Both the position numbers and the translations under genes were made by a program. From Tsuneonella sediminis (lineage in GTDB: Bacteria; Pseudomonadota; Alphaproteobacteria; Sphingomonadales; Sphingomonadaceae): a stretch of 64,000 nt of DNA. How positions within the stretch are numbered: the stretch's first letter is position 1; each line of letters starts with the position of its first letter. The stretch spans positions 1,302,001 through 1,366,000 of the forward strand of contig NZ_JBNCBU010000001.1 in the NCBI RefSeq assembly GCF_051912845.1, written 5' to 3'. Shown in pieces: positions 1 through 7,759 of this stretch. The notes under the pieces were generated by a model, which saw only the letters and a program-made list of their open reading frames with translations, did no database searches and was not told where the DNA came from.

Positions 1-122
1 TTCACTTCGACCACAGCCCGGCGTTCCATGCCGCGCTCGCCCGCATTTACGACGGCGACATCGCCGAGGCCGACGCCTGGATCAAGGCGCACGGGCGCAC
101 CTTGTACGCGGCGTTCGGCTGA
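1..122 (+). CDS. C-terminal end of an unidentified protein (5' truncated)
   Basis: An open frame enters from the left edge (codons in phase from position 3) and ends at the TGA at 120-122. It encodes about 39 residues that finish in LYAAFG and include an acidic, alanine-rich helix. Codon use is typical of the neighbours, and the next gene begins 44 bases later on the same strand, so it reads as the tail of a real gene. The fragment is too short to assign to a family and I do not recognise it. Confidence 0.5.
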   Translation, partial: HFDHSPAFHAALARIYDGDIAEADAWIKAHGRTLYAAFG

Positions 123-166
123 GCCGCTCACTAGCGCCAGCGCCGATCTCGCCTTATCTGGGGGCG

Positions 167-763
167 ATGCGAATGATCCAGCGCCTCAACCCCGGTCCCG
201 GCATCGCCGATTTCTGGACGGAGTTCAAACGGCCCAATCCCTATCGCTGGCCCGTGCTTGCCGCCTCGGCGCTGCTGACCGGCTCGCTCCTGTTCCTGCT
301 CACCGACGACGCGGTCAGCCTGAACTGGCTGGTTGGAGCCGCGCTCGCGCTCGTCGGCGGCACCGCGCTCGCCGCGATGATCGCCGAGCACGTGAAGATC
401 CGCCTCGGCGTGCTGCTGCTGGCCGCGATCGTCCCCGCCCTCGTCTTCTGGCAATTCGGGAAGGAACGCTGGCGCATTCCGCCTCCGCCGCCGGAGGTGA
501 CCTACATCTCGACCTTCGAGGCCGGCCGTACCGATGCCCAGATCGCGGCTTCGAACCGCGCCAACCAGGCCCGACAGGACCGGCTGCGGGCCGAGCAGGC
601 GCGGCGCGAGGAGGAAGCGAAGGACGCCTATCGCGCATTGGGCCGGGCTTCGGGTCTCGACGTCGACGCGATGGAGCGCCGCATCGCCGAGCAGGAGGCA
701 CAAGAGCGCGCCGCGCGCCACGCCGATGGCCGGAACACCCCGGTTGCCCGCCCTGCCGAGTGA
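167..763 (+). CDS. Hypothetical membrane protein with three hydrophobic segments
   Basis: A 198-residue protein of unknown function. After a short cytoplasmic lead (about residues 1-28) there are three hydrophobic stretches, near residues 29-47, 52-72 and 78-97, so it should sit in the inner membrane. The rest (about 100-198) is hydrophilic, starts with a PPPPP run and continues as a charged Glu/Arg/Ala-rich helix that could form a coiled coil. It overlaps the start of ribD by 38 bases in another frame, so the two are probably co-transcribed and translationally linked. An alternative ATG lies two codons downstream at 173. No catalytic motif is visible. Confidence 0.75.
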   Translation: MRMIQRLNPGPGIADFWTEFKRPNPYRWPVLAASALLTGSLLFLLTDDAVSLNWLVGAALALVGGTALAAMIAEHVKIRLGVLLLAAIVPALVFWQFGKERWRIPPPPPEVTYISTFEAGRTDAQIAASNRANQARQDRLRAEQARREEEAKDAYRALGRASGLDVDAMERRIAEQEAQERAARHADGRNTPVARPAE

Positions 764-1727
764 CGCCGACTGGCTGGAGGCGGCCGCGCGCCTTGCTGCG
801 CGTGGCAGGCCGCAGTCGCGCCCCAATCCGGCCGTCGGATGCGTCGTCGTCAAGGACGGCCGCGTGGCGGGGCGCGGCTGGACCTGCGAGGGCGGGCGGC
901 CGCACGCCGAGGCGGTGGCGCTCGAGCAAGCGGGCAGCGCGGCAAGCGGCGCTGACGTCTACGTCACGCTCGAGCCCTGCGCCCACCAATCGGAGCGCGG
1001 GCCCTCTTGCGCCGCCCTGCTCGTCGCTGCCGCGCCCGCGCGCGTCGTGGTCGGGCACGCGGACCCCGATCCCCGCACAGCCGGCGAAGGCATCGCGCGC
1101 CTGCGCGCCGCGGGCATCGCGGTCACCATGCTCTCCCTGAACCAGGTCGACGAGAGCCTTGCCGGCTATCTCGTCCGTGCGCGACTTGGACGCCCGCACG
1201 TCACGCTCAAGCTCGCGATGTCGCTCGACGGCTGCGTCGCGCTGGCTAACGGCGAAAGCCGGTGGATCACCGGCGAGCCGGCCCGCGCGCACGTCCATGC
1301 CTCGCGCGCACGCGCCGATGCAATTCTCGTTGGCGGCGAAACCTGGCGGGCCGACCGGCCCCGGCTCGACGTGCGGCTGCCCGGCCTCGCGGCGCGCAGT
1401 CCGCAGCGCGTGCTGCTCAGCCGCGGCGTCGCGCCTGACGGAGTGAAGGTGATCAATTCGCTCGAAGGCATCGCCCGGCTCGAGGACGTGCAGTATCTCT
1501 ACGTCGAGGGCGGCGCCGCTACAGCCTCCAGCTTCCTTGCTGCCGACCTCGTCGATCGGCTCGAGATCTACCGTGCACCGATCGTGATCGGCGGCGGGTT
1601 GCGGGCGGTGGGGGAAACCGGGCTCGACCAGCTCGCACAGGCGCATGGCCGGTGGACCCAGGTCGAGGATGTCCAGCTTGGCAGCGACCGCTTCACCGCC
1701 TATCGCCGGACCCGGCAAGGGGATTGA
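726..1727 (+). CDS. ribD: Bifunctional riboflavin deaminase/reductase RibD
   Basis: RibD carries out two consecutive steps of riboflavin synthesis in the cytoplasm: deamination of the pyrimidine intermediate made from GTP, then NADPH-dependent reduction of its ribose. The 333-residue product has the N-terminal deaminase domain (about 1-140) with the zinc-binding HAE motif (PHAEAVAL) and PCAHQSERGPSC, and a C-terminal reductase domain beginning near LKLAMSLDG with the SRWITGE and AILVGGETWRAD signatures. The ATG at 726 was chosen because it places the deaminase fold near the N-terminus; the frame stays open further upstream but that sequence is the shadow of the preceding gene. ribE follows after 9 bases, forming a rib operon without ribBA or ribH in this window. 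Confidence 0.95.
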   Translation: MAGTPRLPALPSDADWLEAAARLAARGRPQSRPNPAVGCVVVKDGRVAGRGWTCEGGRPHAEAVALEQAGSAASGADVYVTLEPCAHQSERGPSCAALLVAAAPARVVVGHADPDPRTAGEGIARLRAAGIAVTMLSLNQVDESLAGYLVRARLGRPHVTLKLAMSLDGCVALANGESRWITGEPARAHVHASRARADAILVGGETWRADRPRLDVRLPGLAARSPQRVLLSRGVAPDGVKVINSLEGIARLEDVQYLYVEGGAATASSFLAADLVDRLEIYRAPIVIGGGLRAVGETGLDQLAQAHGRWTQVEDVQLGSDRFTAYRRTRQGD

Positions 1728-1736
1728 AAACAGACC

Positions 1737-2354
1737 ATGTTCACCGGCATCGTCACCGCGATCGGAACCATCGAAAACGTCGAACAGCGGGGCGACCTGC
1801 GGGTGCGGATCGCGTGCCCGTGGGACCCCGAGCGGATCGCGATAGGTGCTTCGATTGCGTGCTCGGGGGTCTGCCTGACGGTGGTTGAGCGCGGCGGAGA
1901 GCCGGGAGACGCATGGTTCGCGGTCGATGTGTCCGCCGAGACGGTCAGTCGGACCGCCCGCGACATGTGGCGCAAAGGAGCGCGGATCAATCTGGAACCG
2001 TCGCTGCGCGTGGGCGACGAGCTGGGCGGGCATATCGTTTCGGGTCACGTCGACGCGGTCGGGACGGTGGCAGACTGGGAGCCCGAGGGCGATTCGATGC
2101 GGGTGACGATCGCCGCCCCGCAGGCCCTCGCCCCCTTCGTCGCCGCCAAGGGATCGATCACCGTCGACGGCGTGTCGCTGACGGTCAATTCGCTGAAGGA
2201 CTATCCCGACGGCTCGGTGCGTTTCGGGCTCAACATCATCCCCCACACCGCCGAGGTGACGACGCTCGGCGAGCTCGCGCAGGGGAGCGAGGTCAATCTG
2301 GAGATCGATACGGTCGCCCGGTACCTCCAGCGACTGGAAGCATTGCGGCCCTGA
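1737..2354 (+). CDS. ribE: Riboflavin synthase alpha subunit
   Basis: Riboflavin synthase converts two molecules of 6,7-dimethyl-8-ribityllumazine into riboflavin and a pyrimidine that is recycled. The 205-residue protein opens with the hallmark MFTGIV and shows the internally duplicated lumazine-binding barrel. The first copy carries VCLTVV near residue 45 and a GGHIVSGHVD segment near 96, and the second carries GVSLTVN near 145. Length is normal for the family. It lies 9 bases after ribD and ends in a convergent arrangement with the response regulator: both stop codons fall within or at the edge of a small perfect hairpin at 2351-2365. Confidence 0.95.
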   Translation: MFTGIVTAIGTIENVEQRGDLRVRIACPWDPERIAIGASIACSGVCLTVVERGGEPGDAWFAVDVSAETVSRTARDMWRKGARINLEPSLRVGDELGGHIVSGHVDAVGTVADWEPEGDSMRVTIAAPQALAPFVAAKGSITVDGVSLTVNSLKDYPDGSVRFGLNIIPHTAEVTTLGELAQGSEVNLEIDTVARYLQRLEALRP

Positions 2355-2361
2355 CGCGCCG

Positions 2362-2772
2362 TCAGAGTCCGTGCCGCTGCGGCCTTGCCGGGGGCCGGCG
2401 GTTGGCCGCCCAGTCGAGGATCTGGTCGACCATCCCGATCAGCCGCGTCGGATCGAAGGGCTTGCGCAAGTAACCGTTGGCGCCGGCCTGGCGCGCGATC
2501 GCTTCGTCCTCATCCGAGCGCCGCGCGGTCAGCACGAGGATCGGAAGGTCGTATAGCTGCTCGTCGCGGCGGATGATCTTGATAAGCTCGGCCCCGCTCA
2601 TCTGCGGCAGCCCCATGTCGACGATCGCGAGCGCCGGCTTGCGGCGCCGAAGCGCCCGCAACGCATCCTGCCCGTCTTCCAGTACCCCCACCGCATGGCC
2701 CGCGCCGAGCAGCGTTTCCTGCACCAGCTCGCCCATGTCGGGATCGTCCTCGGCGTAGAAGATAAGCGCCAT
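2362..2772 (-). CDS. Single-domain response regulator (CheY-like receiver)
   Basis: A 136-residue stand-alone receiver domain with no output domain. The conserved acidic pair (AEDDPDM, near residues 8-10), the phospho-acceptor Asp in AIVDMGLPQMSG (near 51), the switch Thr in LVLTARR and the Lys of YLRKPFDP are all present, so it should accept phosphate from a histidine kinase or phosphotransferase. No kinase is nearby, and the partner is unknown. It is the last gene of a coaBC-dut-regulator run, starting 8 bases after the dut stop. The ATG at 2772 is used because upstream sequence in this frame is the shadow of dut. Confidence 0.9.
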   Translation of the reverse strand: MALIFYAEDDPDMGELVQETLLGAGHAVGVLEDGQDALRALRRRKPALAIVDMGLPQMSGAELIKIIRRDEQLYDLPILVLTARRSDEDEAIARQAGANGYLRKPFDPTRLIGMVDQILDWAANRRPPARPQRHGL

Positions 2773-2780
2773 CGCCGGCC

Positions 2781-3245
2781 CTACTCCACCAGGCGGGCAT
2801 GCCCGCCGGTCGAGCCGAACCCGCCCGCGCCGCGATCGGTGTCGTCCAACGTCTCGACCTCGTCCCACGTGGCCTGAACCACCGGGGCGAGCACGAGCTG
2901 GGCCACGCGGTCTCCGCGCTCGATCGCAAACGCTTCGCCGCCGTGGTTGATGAGGATGACCTTGAGTTCGCCGCGATAGTCGGAATCGATCGTGCCGGGC
3001 GTGTTGGGCACGGTGATCCCGTGCTTGAGGGCCAGGCCCGAACGAGGCCGCACCTGGATCTCGAAACCCGGCGGGATGGCGAGCGCCAGGCCGGTCGCCA
3101 CGGCGTGCCGCGCGCCGGGCGCGATCGTGACGTCCTCGGCAGACAGGACATCCATTCCCGCCGCCCCGACCGTCGCGTATTTCGGAAGCTCGAGACCTTC
3201 GCCGTGCGGCAGCCGCTTGACCGCGACTCTTACCGGATCACTCAT
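2781..3245 (-). CDS. dut: Deoxyuridine 5'-triphosphate nucleotidohydrolase
   Basis: dUTPase hydrolyses dUTP to dUMP and pyrophosphate, keeping uracil out of DNA and feeding thymidylate synthesis. The 154-residue protein has the five trimeric dUTPase motifs in order: AAGMDVLSA, RPRSGLALKHG, NTPGTIDSDYRGE (with the catalytic Asp), GDRVAQLVLAP and the C-terminal arm RGAGGFGSTGG that closes over the nucleotide. The ATG at 3245 overlaps the end of coaBC by 8 bases, indicating translational coupling. The coaBC-dut order is common in alphaproteobacteria. Confidence 0.96.
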   Translation of the reverse strand: MSDPVRVAVKRLPHGEGLELPKYATVGAAGMDVLSAEDVTIAPGARHAVATGLALAIPPGFEIQVRPRSGLALKHGITVPNTPGTIDSDYRGELKVILINHGGEAFAIERGDRVAQLVLAPVVQATWDEVETLDDTDRGAGGFGSTGGHARLVE

Positions 3246-4863
3246 CGCGCGGATCGATCGCATCGAGCGCGCGGGCCATGCGCTCGGCGAGGGCAAGGGC
3301 GACCGCATGCTTGGGCATCTCGGGCAGGTCTTCGACCCCCTCGCCGGTGACGATGTGCACCGCGTTGGCATCGCCGCCCATCACGCCCTTGCCGTTCACC
3401 GAGGTGACGTCGTTGGCGACGATCCAGTCGGCGGCCTTGCGCTTGCGCTTTGTCTTGGCGTTCTCGATCACGTCCTCGGTCTCCGCCGCGAAGCCGACCA
3501 GCAGCTTGGGCCGCTGCTTGCCTGCCGCGACCTGCGCGAGGATATCTGGGTTCTCGGTCAGCAGGAGCGCGGGCGGCGCCGAGCCCCGCTTCTTCATTTT
3601 CTCGGACGCGTACTCCTTGCTCCGCCAGTCGGCGACCGCGGCGACCATGACGGCTGCATCGGCGGGCAGGGCCTTCTTGACCGCGTCGGCCATTTCGCGC
3701 GCGGAGATCACGTCGACCCGGTCGACGCCAAGCGGCGTCGGCAGGGTCACCGGTCCCGCGATCAGCGTGACGCGCGCGCCCAGCGCGGCCGCCGCGGCGG
3801 CGATGGCGAACCCCTGCTTGCCGCTCGACCGGTTGGCGATGTAGCGCACCGGGTCAATCGGCTCGTGCGTCGGCCCGGCGGTCACCAGCACATGGCGGCC
3901 GTAAAGCGGGCGATGGTCGGGAGCGATGTCGAACGCGGGCTGTCCCTCGAGCGGGTCGGCCGGAACGTCGGCAGCGGCTTGCGGGACCAGTGCTTCGGGC
4001 AACTGGTCGCCCGCTCCGGTCACGACGGTATGGTTGAGCGCTTCGACGTCGGTCGGCGGCGCGGCCTTGGCCTTGCCTTTCTTCGCCATGATCGGCGCGG
4101 CGAGATCGGGGACGACCTCGGGACCGGCTTGATCCTCGGCCGCTAGACCCTCGGGAAGCTCGTGCTCATACACCTCTTTTTCCGCGCCCGGCCCGCGTGT
4201 CGGTGTCTTGCGCGGGATGAGGGAGGACAGGAGGCTGCCCAGCGAACTGCCGCTCCGCGCCTGGACTTCGGCCTCCGGCTCGAGCGCCTCGAGCAGATCG
4301 GGCACGGGCTCGCAATCGGCGGCGATGCCGAAGCGGGCGGCGATCTCGGCCCAGACGATCTCCGGTTCGGGCAGTCGCCCGGGGCCGAACTCGCCGCAAG
4401 CCATCGGACCCTCGTCGGGCTCGATCACCTCGACGCCCGCTTCGCGCAGCCATGCGACGTTGCGCCGGGTAGCGTCGTGCAGCCACATCTTCACGTTCAT
4501 CGCCGGAACTGCCATCACCGGCTTGTCGGTGGCGAGGATCAGCGTAGTCGCAAGGTCGTCGGCGATCCCCGCCGCCATCTTGGCAAGCAGGTCCGCAGTC
4601 GCCGGGCAGACCACCACGAGGTCGGCTTGCCGGCTGAGCTGGATGTGCCCCATCTCGACCTCGTCCTTGAGGTCGAACAGGCTGGTGTAGACCTTGTTCT
4701 CGCTGAGCGCGGCGAGCGCCATCGGGGTGACGAACTGGCTGCCGCCCTCGGTCAGCACGCAGGTAACGTCGCCCCCGCCCCTGCGGATCAGGCGAACCAG
4801 CTCACACGCCTTGTACGCCGCTATCCCGCCGCCCACGACGAGCAGCACCTTCGGCCCGCTCAC
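3238..4863 (-). CDS. coaBC: Bifunctional phosphopantothenoylcysteine decarboxylase/ligase
   Basis: CoaBC makes 4'-phosphopantetheine for coenzyme A: the C-terminal CoaB domain joins cysteine to phosphopantothenate and the N-terminal flavin-dependent CoaC domain decarboxylates the product. CoaC signatures are GGGIAAYKA, the active-site His in MGHIQLS, PAMNVKMW and the catalytic Cys in MACGEFGPGRL. CoaB shows TAGPTHEPIDPVRYI and NRSSGKQGFA. At 541 residues it is about 140 longer than usual; the extra sequence is a hydrophilic linker between the domains, with a short basic patch (KKGKAKAA). The GTG at 4863 begins directly at the conserved N-terminus; an ATG at 4908 would add 15 residues. Confidence 0.95.
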   Translation of the reverse strand: MSGPKVLLVVGGGIAAYKACELVRLIRRGGGDVTCVLTEGGSQFVTPMALAALSENKVYTSLFDLKDEVEMGHIQLSRQADLVVVCPATADLLAKMAAGIADDLATTLILATDKPVMAVPAMNVKMWLHDATRRNVAWLREAGVEVIEPDEGPMACGEFGPGRLPEPEIVWAEIAARFGIAADCEPVPDLLEALEPEAEVQARSGSSLGSLLSSLIPRKTPTRGPGAEKEVYEHELPEGLAAEDQAGPEVVPDLAAPIMAKKGKAKAAPPTDVEALNHTVVTGAGDQLPEALVPQAAADVPADPLEGQPAFDIAPDHRPLYGRHVLVTAGPTHEPIDPVRYIANRSSGKQGFAIAAAAAALGARVTLIAGPVTLPTPLGVDRVDVISAREMADAVKKALPADAAVMVAAVADWRSKEYASEKMKKRGSAPPALLLTENPDILAQVAAGKQRPKLLVGFAAETEDVIENAKTKRKRKAADWIVANDVTSVNGKGVMGGDANAVHIVTGEGVEDLPEMPKHAVALALAERMARALDAIDPRDE

Positions 4864-5039
4864 GCGGTGTGCCTCGGATTGCGGCCACTGGCCGACCTGC
4901 TCGTGCATGAAGCCCCTCGAACCATGGCGCGTGGGATAGCGCCCGCGCGTTACCCGCGCCAGCCCTAGGCCGACGTTGGTTAAGATTGCGTCAGCGCCCC
5001 GCTTCCCTATGGTCGGACACCGACAAGAGGGGACTACTC

Positions 5040-5423
5040 ATGCGCCTGATCCTGACCGCGCTGATTTTCGTCGAGGGGCTGTTCTTCCTGCTCCTAGGCC
5101 TCAATTTCCTCGTGATGCCGTCGAGCGCGGCGGTCGGCTTCGGCCTTTCGCCCAACGGAGCGGCGGGCCTCGCGGTGCTGCGCGCGGACTTTCCGGCGCT
5201 GTTCTTCGTCGGCGGCGCCGGGATGATCTGGGGCGCGTGGAAACGCAACGGCGACTTGCTGCTGGTACCGGCGGCGATCTTCGGCATCGCCCTGTTCGGC
5301 CGGTTCGTGAGCCTGCTCGCCGACGGCGCCTATCCGGGCTTCTGGTTCCCGATGCTTGTCGAAGCGGTCGCGGTGATCCTGAGCGTGGTCGGCAGCCGGG
5401 TCCTGCCGCACCGCGTCGGCTAG
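5040..5423 (+). CDS. Small integral membrane protein, DUF4345-like
   Basis: A 127-residue protein made almost entirely of four hydrophobic helices (roughly residues 1-25, 45-65, 72-92 and 100-122). Size, spacing and the early FVEGLFFLLLGLNFL segment resemble DUF4345 membrane proteins, whose function is not known. The ATG at 5040 follows an AGAGGGGA ribosome-binding site and starts right at the first helix. A possible promoter (TTGCGT at 4986, TATGGT at 5008) precedes it. It lies against the direction of the flanking ubiB and coaBC genes, and its stop codon overlaps the ubiB stop. Confidence 0.75.
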   Translation: MRLILTALIFVEGLFFLLLGLNFLVMPSSAAVGFGLSPNGAAGLAVLRADFPALFFVGGAGMIWGAWKRNGDLLLVPAAIFGIALFGRFVSLLADGAYPGFWFPMLVEAVAVILSVVGSRVLPHRVG

Positions 5424-6970
5424 ACCACTCCGGCGGCAAACGCGGCCGCGACGGCGGCACCGCCCAGCACGGCCGCGAGGATGTAGCCCGGCCAGCGCGA
5501 CCGTTCTCCGCGCCGTTCCCACATCAGCGGAATGTCGGGCAGCGGCGGCGGTTCGGGCGCGCCGCCGCGCGCCGGATAGCGATCCTCGATACGCCGGACC
5601 AGCTCGGGCACCCGCAGCAACGTCTCGACGTCGGTGCGGATGCGGTCGGCGAGCGCGGCCTCGGGCCCGAGTTCGTCGCGGATCCACGCGCGAACGAACG
5701 GAGCGGACACGTCCCACATGTTGATCGAGGGGTCGAGGCTCGTCGCCAGTCCCTCGACCATGACCATCGTCTTCTGGAGAAGGAGCAGGTGAGGCTGGGT
5801 CGCCATGTCGAAATCGCGAGTGATCGCGAACAGCCCGTCGAGCATCTGGCCCACGCTCAGCTCGCTGACCGGCTTGCCGCGCATCGGTTCGCCGACGGCG
5901 CGCAGCGCGGTCGCGAACTCGTCGACCGAGTGATAGCTCGGCACGTACTGCGCCTCGAAATGGATTTCGGCCACCCGGCGGTAGTTGCCGGTTATGAGGC
6001 CGTAGAGGATTTCCGCCAGCCACTGGCGCGCGCGGCGGTCGATCCGGCCCATGATGCCGAAATCGATCGCCACGATCGTCCCGTCGCTCCGCACGAACAG
6101 GTTTCCCTGGTGCATGTCTGCATGGAAGAAGCCCGCGCTGATCGCCTGGGTCAGGAAGGCGAGCACCAGCCGCCGGGCCAGCACGGGAAGGTCGTGGCCC
6201 GCCGCAACCAGCGCCTCGCGGTCGGAAATCTTGATGCCGTCGATCCACTCGATGGTCATCACCCGGCCGTTGGTCCGGTCCCAGTCGATCGACGGGATGC
6301 AGTAGCCGTCGAACCCCTTCATCGCCTCGGCGAGTTCCGAAGCACTGGCCGCCTCGCGCCGCAGGTCGAGCTCGCGATTTGTCCACCGCTTGAAGTTGGC
6401 GATTGTGAGCCGCGGGCGCAGGCGAGTCGCCTCGCCGCCCATCGCCTCGAGGTGCGCTGCGGCCCATTCGTACGTCGCGATGTCGCGGGCGAACCGCTCA
6501 CGGATGCCCGGGCGCAGAACCTTGATCGCGACCGGCTGGCCGGCCGTCGTCACCGCGCGGTGAACCTGCGCGATCGAGGCAGAGCCGACCGGCACGGGAT
6601 CGATCTCCGCGAACAGGGTGGAGACCGGTGCGTCGAAGCTGCGGGCGATCTCGGCCTCGATCGCCGCGAACGCGACCGGCGGCAGGCTGTCCTGCAGGCT
6701 GAGCAGATTGTGCGCCGCGACTTCGCCGACGAGGTCGGGCCTCGTCGCGAGCGACTGACCCAGCTTGATCGCCGCGGGCCCGATATCGGTGAAAGCCTCC
6801 GCATAGTTCGGCTCGCGCGGCTGGATCGTTCCCAGCCGCGCCACGCGCGCCAGCCGCTTCACCTGCGGCGGGGTGTTGGGATCGTTCTCGATCCCGCGAA
6901 GCGCACCGTGCCGCGCGAGGCTGCGGCCCCACCTGAGCAGCCGCCAGATATGCGTCGCCGGCCGCGTCAC
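5420..6970 (-). CDS. ubiB: UbiB family atypical kinase/ATPase for ubiquinone synthesis
   Basis: UbiB (ABC1/ADCK family) is a membrane-associated atypical kinase-like ATPase needed for ubiquinone biosynthesis, probably by helping extract or present lipid intermediates. The 516-residue protein shows the family KxGQ motif (IKLGQSLATRPDL), the Ala-rich nucleotide loop, catalytic-loop HADMHQGNL and the metal-binding DFGIMGR, plus two C-terminal hydrophobic segments that anchor it. The GTG at 6970 lies one base after the ubiE stop codon, and this tight junction was used to choose the start. ubiE and ubiB form an operon. The 3' end overlaps the convergent DUF4345-like gene by 4 bases. Confidence 0.93.
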   Translation of the reverse strand: MTRPATHIWRLLRWGRSLARHGALRGIENDPNTPPQVKRLARVARLGTIQPREPNYAEAFTDIGPAAIKLGQSLATRPDLVGEVAAHNLLSLQDSLPPVAFAAIEAEIARSFDAPVSTLFAEIDPVPVGSASIAQVHRAVTTAGQPVAIKVLRPGIRERFARDIATYEWAAAHLEAMGGEATRLRPRLTIANFKRWTNRELDLRREAASASELAEAMKGFDGYCIPSIDWDRTNGRVMTIEWIDGIKISDREALVAAGHDLPVLARRLVLAFLTQAISAGFFHADMHQGNLFVRSDGTIVAIDFGIMGRIDRRARQWLAEILYGLITGNYRRVAEIHFEAQYVPSYHSVDEFATALRAVGEPMRGKPVSELSVGQMLDGLFAITRDFDMATQPHLLLLQKTMVMVEGLATSLDPSINMWDVSAPFVRAWIRDELGPEAALADRIRTDVETLLRVPELVRRIEDRYPARGGAPEPPPLPDIPLMWERRGERSRWPGYILAAVLGGAAVAAAFAAGVV

Positions 6971-6971
6971 C

Positions 6972-7703
6972 CTAGACTTTCCAACCCGAGTGGATGGCGA
7001 CGAGGCCGCCCATGATCGGCTCGACCTTCGTGCGGGCAAAGCCGGCGTCGCGGATCATCGTCTCGAACGCGGGCATTGAGGGGAAGCGGCGGATCGATTC
7101 GATCAGGTAGCGATAGCTGTCCGCATCGCCCGCGATCGCCTCGCCGATCCGGGGCACCAGCTTGTGCGAATAGAGATCATAGGCCTCGCGGAATCCCGGC
7201 CATTCGTTCGTCGAGAACTCCAGGCAGAAGAACCGGCCGCCGTATTTCAGCACCCGGTGCGCTTCGCCGAGCGCTTTCGGAATGTCGGTCACGTTGCGGA
7301 TGCCGAAAGCGATCGTGTAGGCGTCGAACACGCGGTCCTCGTACGCCAGCGCCTCGGCGTTCTGGCGGCTCCAGACCAACCCGTCGATGCCCCGCTCCAT
7401 CGCGCGCTCGATGCCGACGTCGAGCATCTCCTGGTTGATGTCGGCCACCGTTACCCGCGCGCCGCGGGCGGCCATCCGGAAGGCGATGTCACCCGTGCCG
7501 CCCGCCATGTCGAGCACCGCCTCGCCCGGACGCGGCTTCACGCGGCGCACGAACTGGTCCTTCCACAGCCGGTGCATGCCGCCCGACATGGCATCGTTCA
7601 TGAGATCGTACTTGGCAGCGACATTGGAGAAGACTTCGCCTACCCGGCGGGTCTTCTCTTCGGGGGCGACCTCTTCGTAGCCGAAGGAAACGGTGTCGTT
7701 CAT
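6972..7703 (-). CDS. ubiE: Ubiquinone/menaquinone biosynthesis C-methyltransferase UbiE
   Basis: UbiE is the SAM-dependent C-methyltransferase of the quinone ring. The 243-residue protein has the N-terminal signature FSNVAAKYDLMNDAMSGGMH, the SAM-binding motif VLDMAGGTGDIAF and the second signature FGIRNVTDIPKAL. The ATG at 7703 gives the usual N-terminus; a longer frame upstream runs into the palindromic divergent promoter region shared with mutM. It is the first gene of the ubiE-ubiB operon. Confidence 0.96.
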   Translation of the reverse strand: MNDTVSFGYEEVAPEEKTRRVGEVFSNVAAKYDLMNDAMSGGMHRLWKDQFVRRVKPRPGEAVLDMAGGTGDIAFRMAARGARVTVADINQEMLDVGIERAMERGIDGLVWSRQNAEALAYEDRVFDAYTIAFGIRNVTDIPKALGEAHRVLKYGGRFFCLEFSTNEWPGFREAYDLYSHKLVPRIGEAIAGDADSYRYLIESIRRFPSMPAFETMIRDAGFARTKVEPIMGGLVAIHSGWKV

Positions 7704-7717
7704 GGGGGCGGCGCATA

Positions 7718-7731
7718 GGGGCAATTGCCCC
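7718..7731. promoter_or_regulatory. 14-bp perfect palindrome between divergent ubiE and mutM
   Basis: GGGGCAATTGCCCC reads identically on both strands and sits in the 56-bp gap between the starts of ubiE (minus) and mutM (plus). Its position suggests an operator or symmetric promoter element, but I know no regulator with this site. Confidence 0.35.
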
Positions 7732-7759
7732 CTAGGCAAAGACTGTTACAGCGCCCGCC

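Noticed and set aside
1600..1740. FMN riboswitch before the riboflavin genes
   Set aside because: ribD and ribE are preceded directly by coding sequence; there is no leader long enough for the element.
315..2246. 643-codon open frame on the minus strand across ribD and ribE
   Set aside because: Antisense shadow of two confidently identified genes; Arg/His/Pro-rich translation with no domain.
2351..2365. Hairpin CTGACG-CGC-CGTCAG at the convergent ends of ribE and the response regulator
   Set aside because: Perfect but only six base pairs and no T tract on either side; too weak to call a terminator.
4976..7015. 679-codon open frame on the plus strand across the DUF4345-like gene and ubiB
   Set aside because: Shadow of ubiB; no plausible product.
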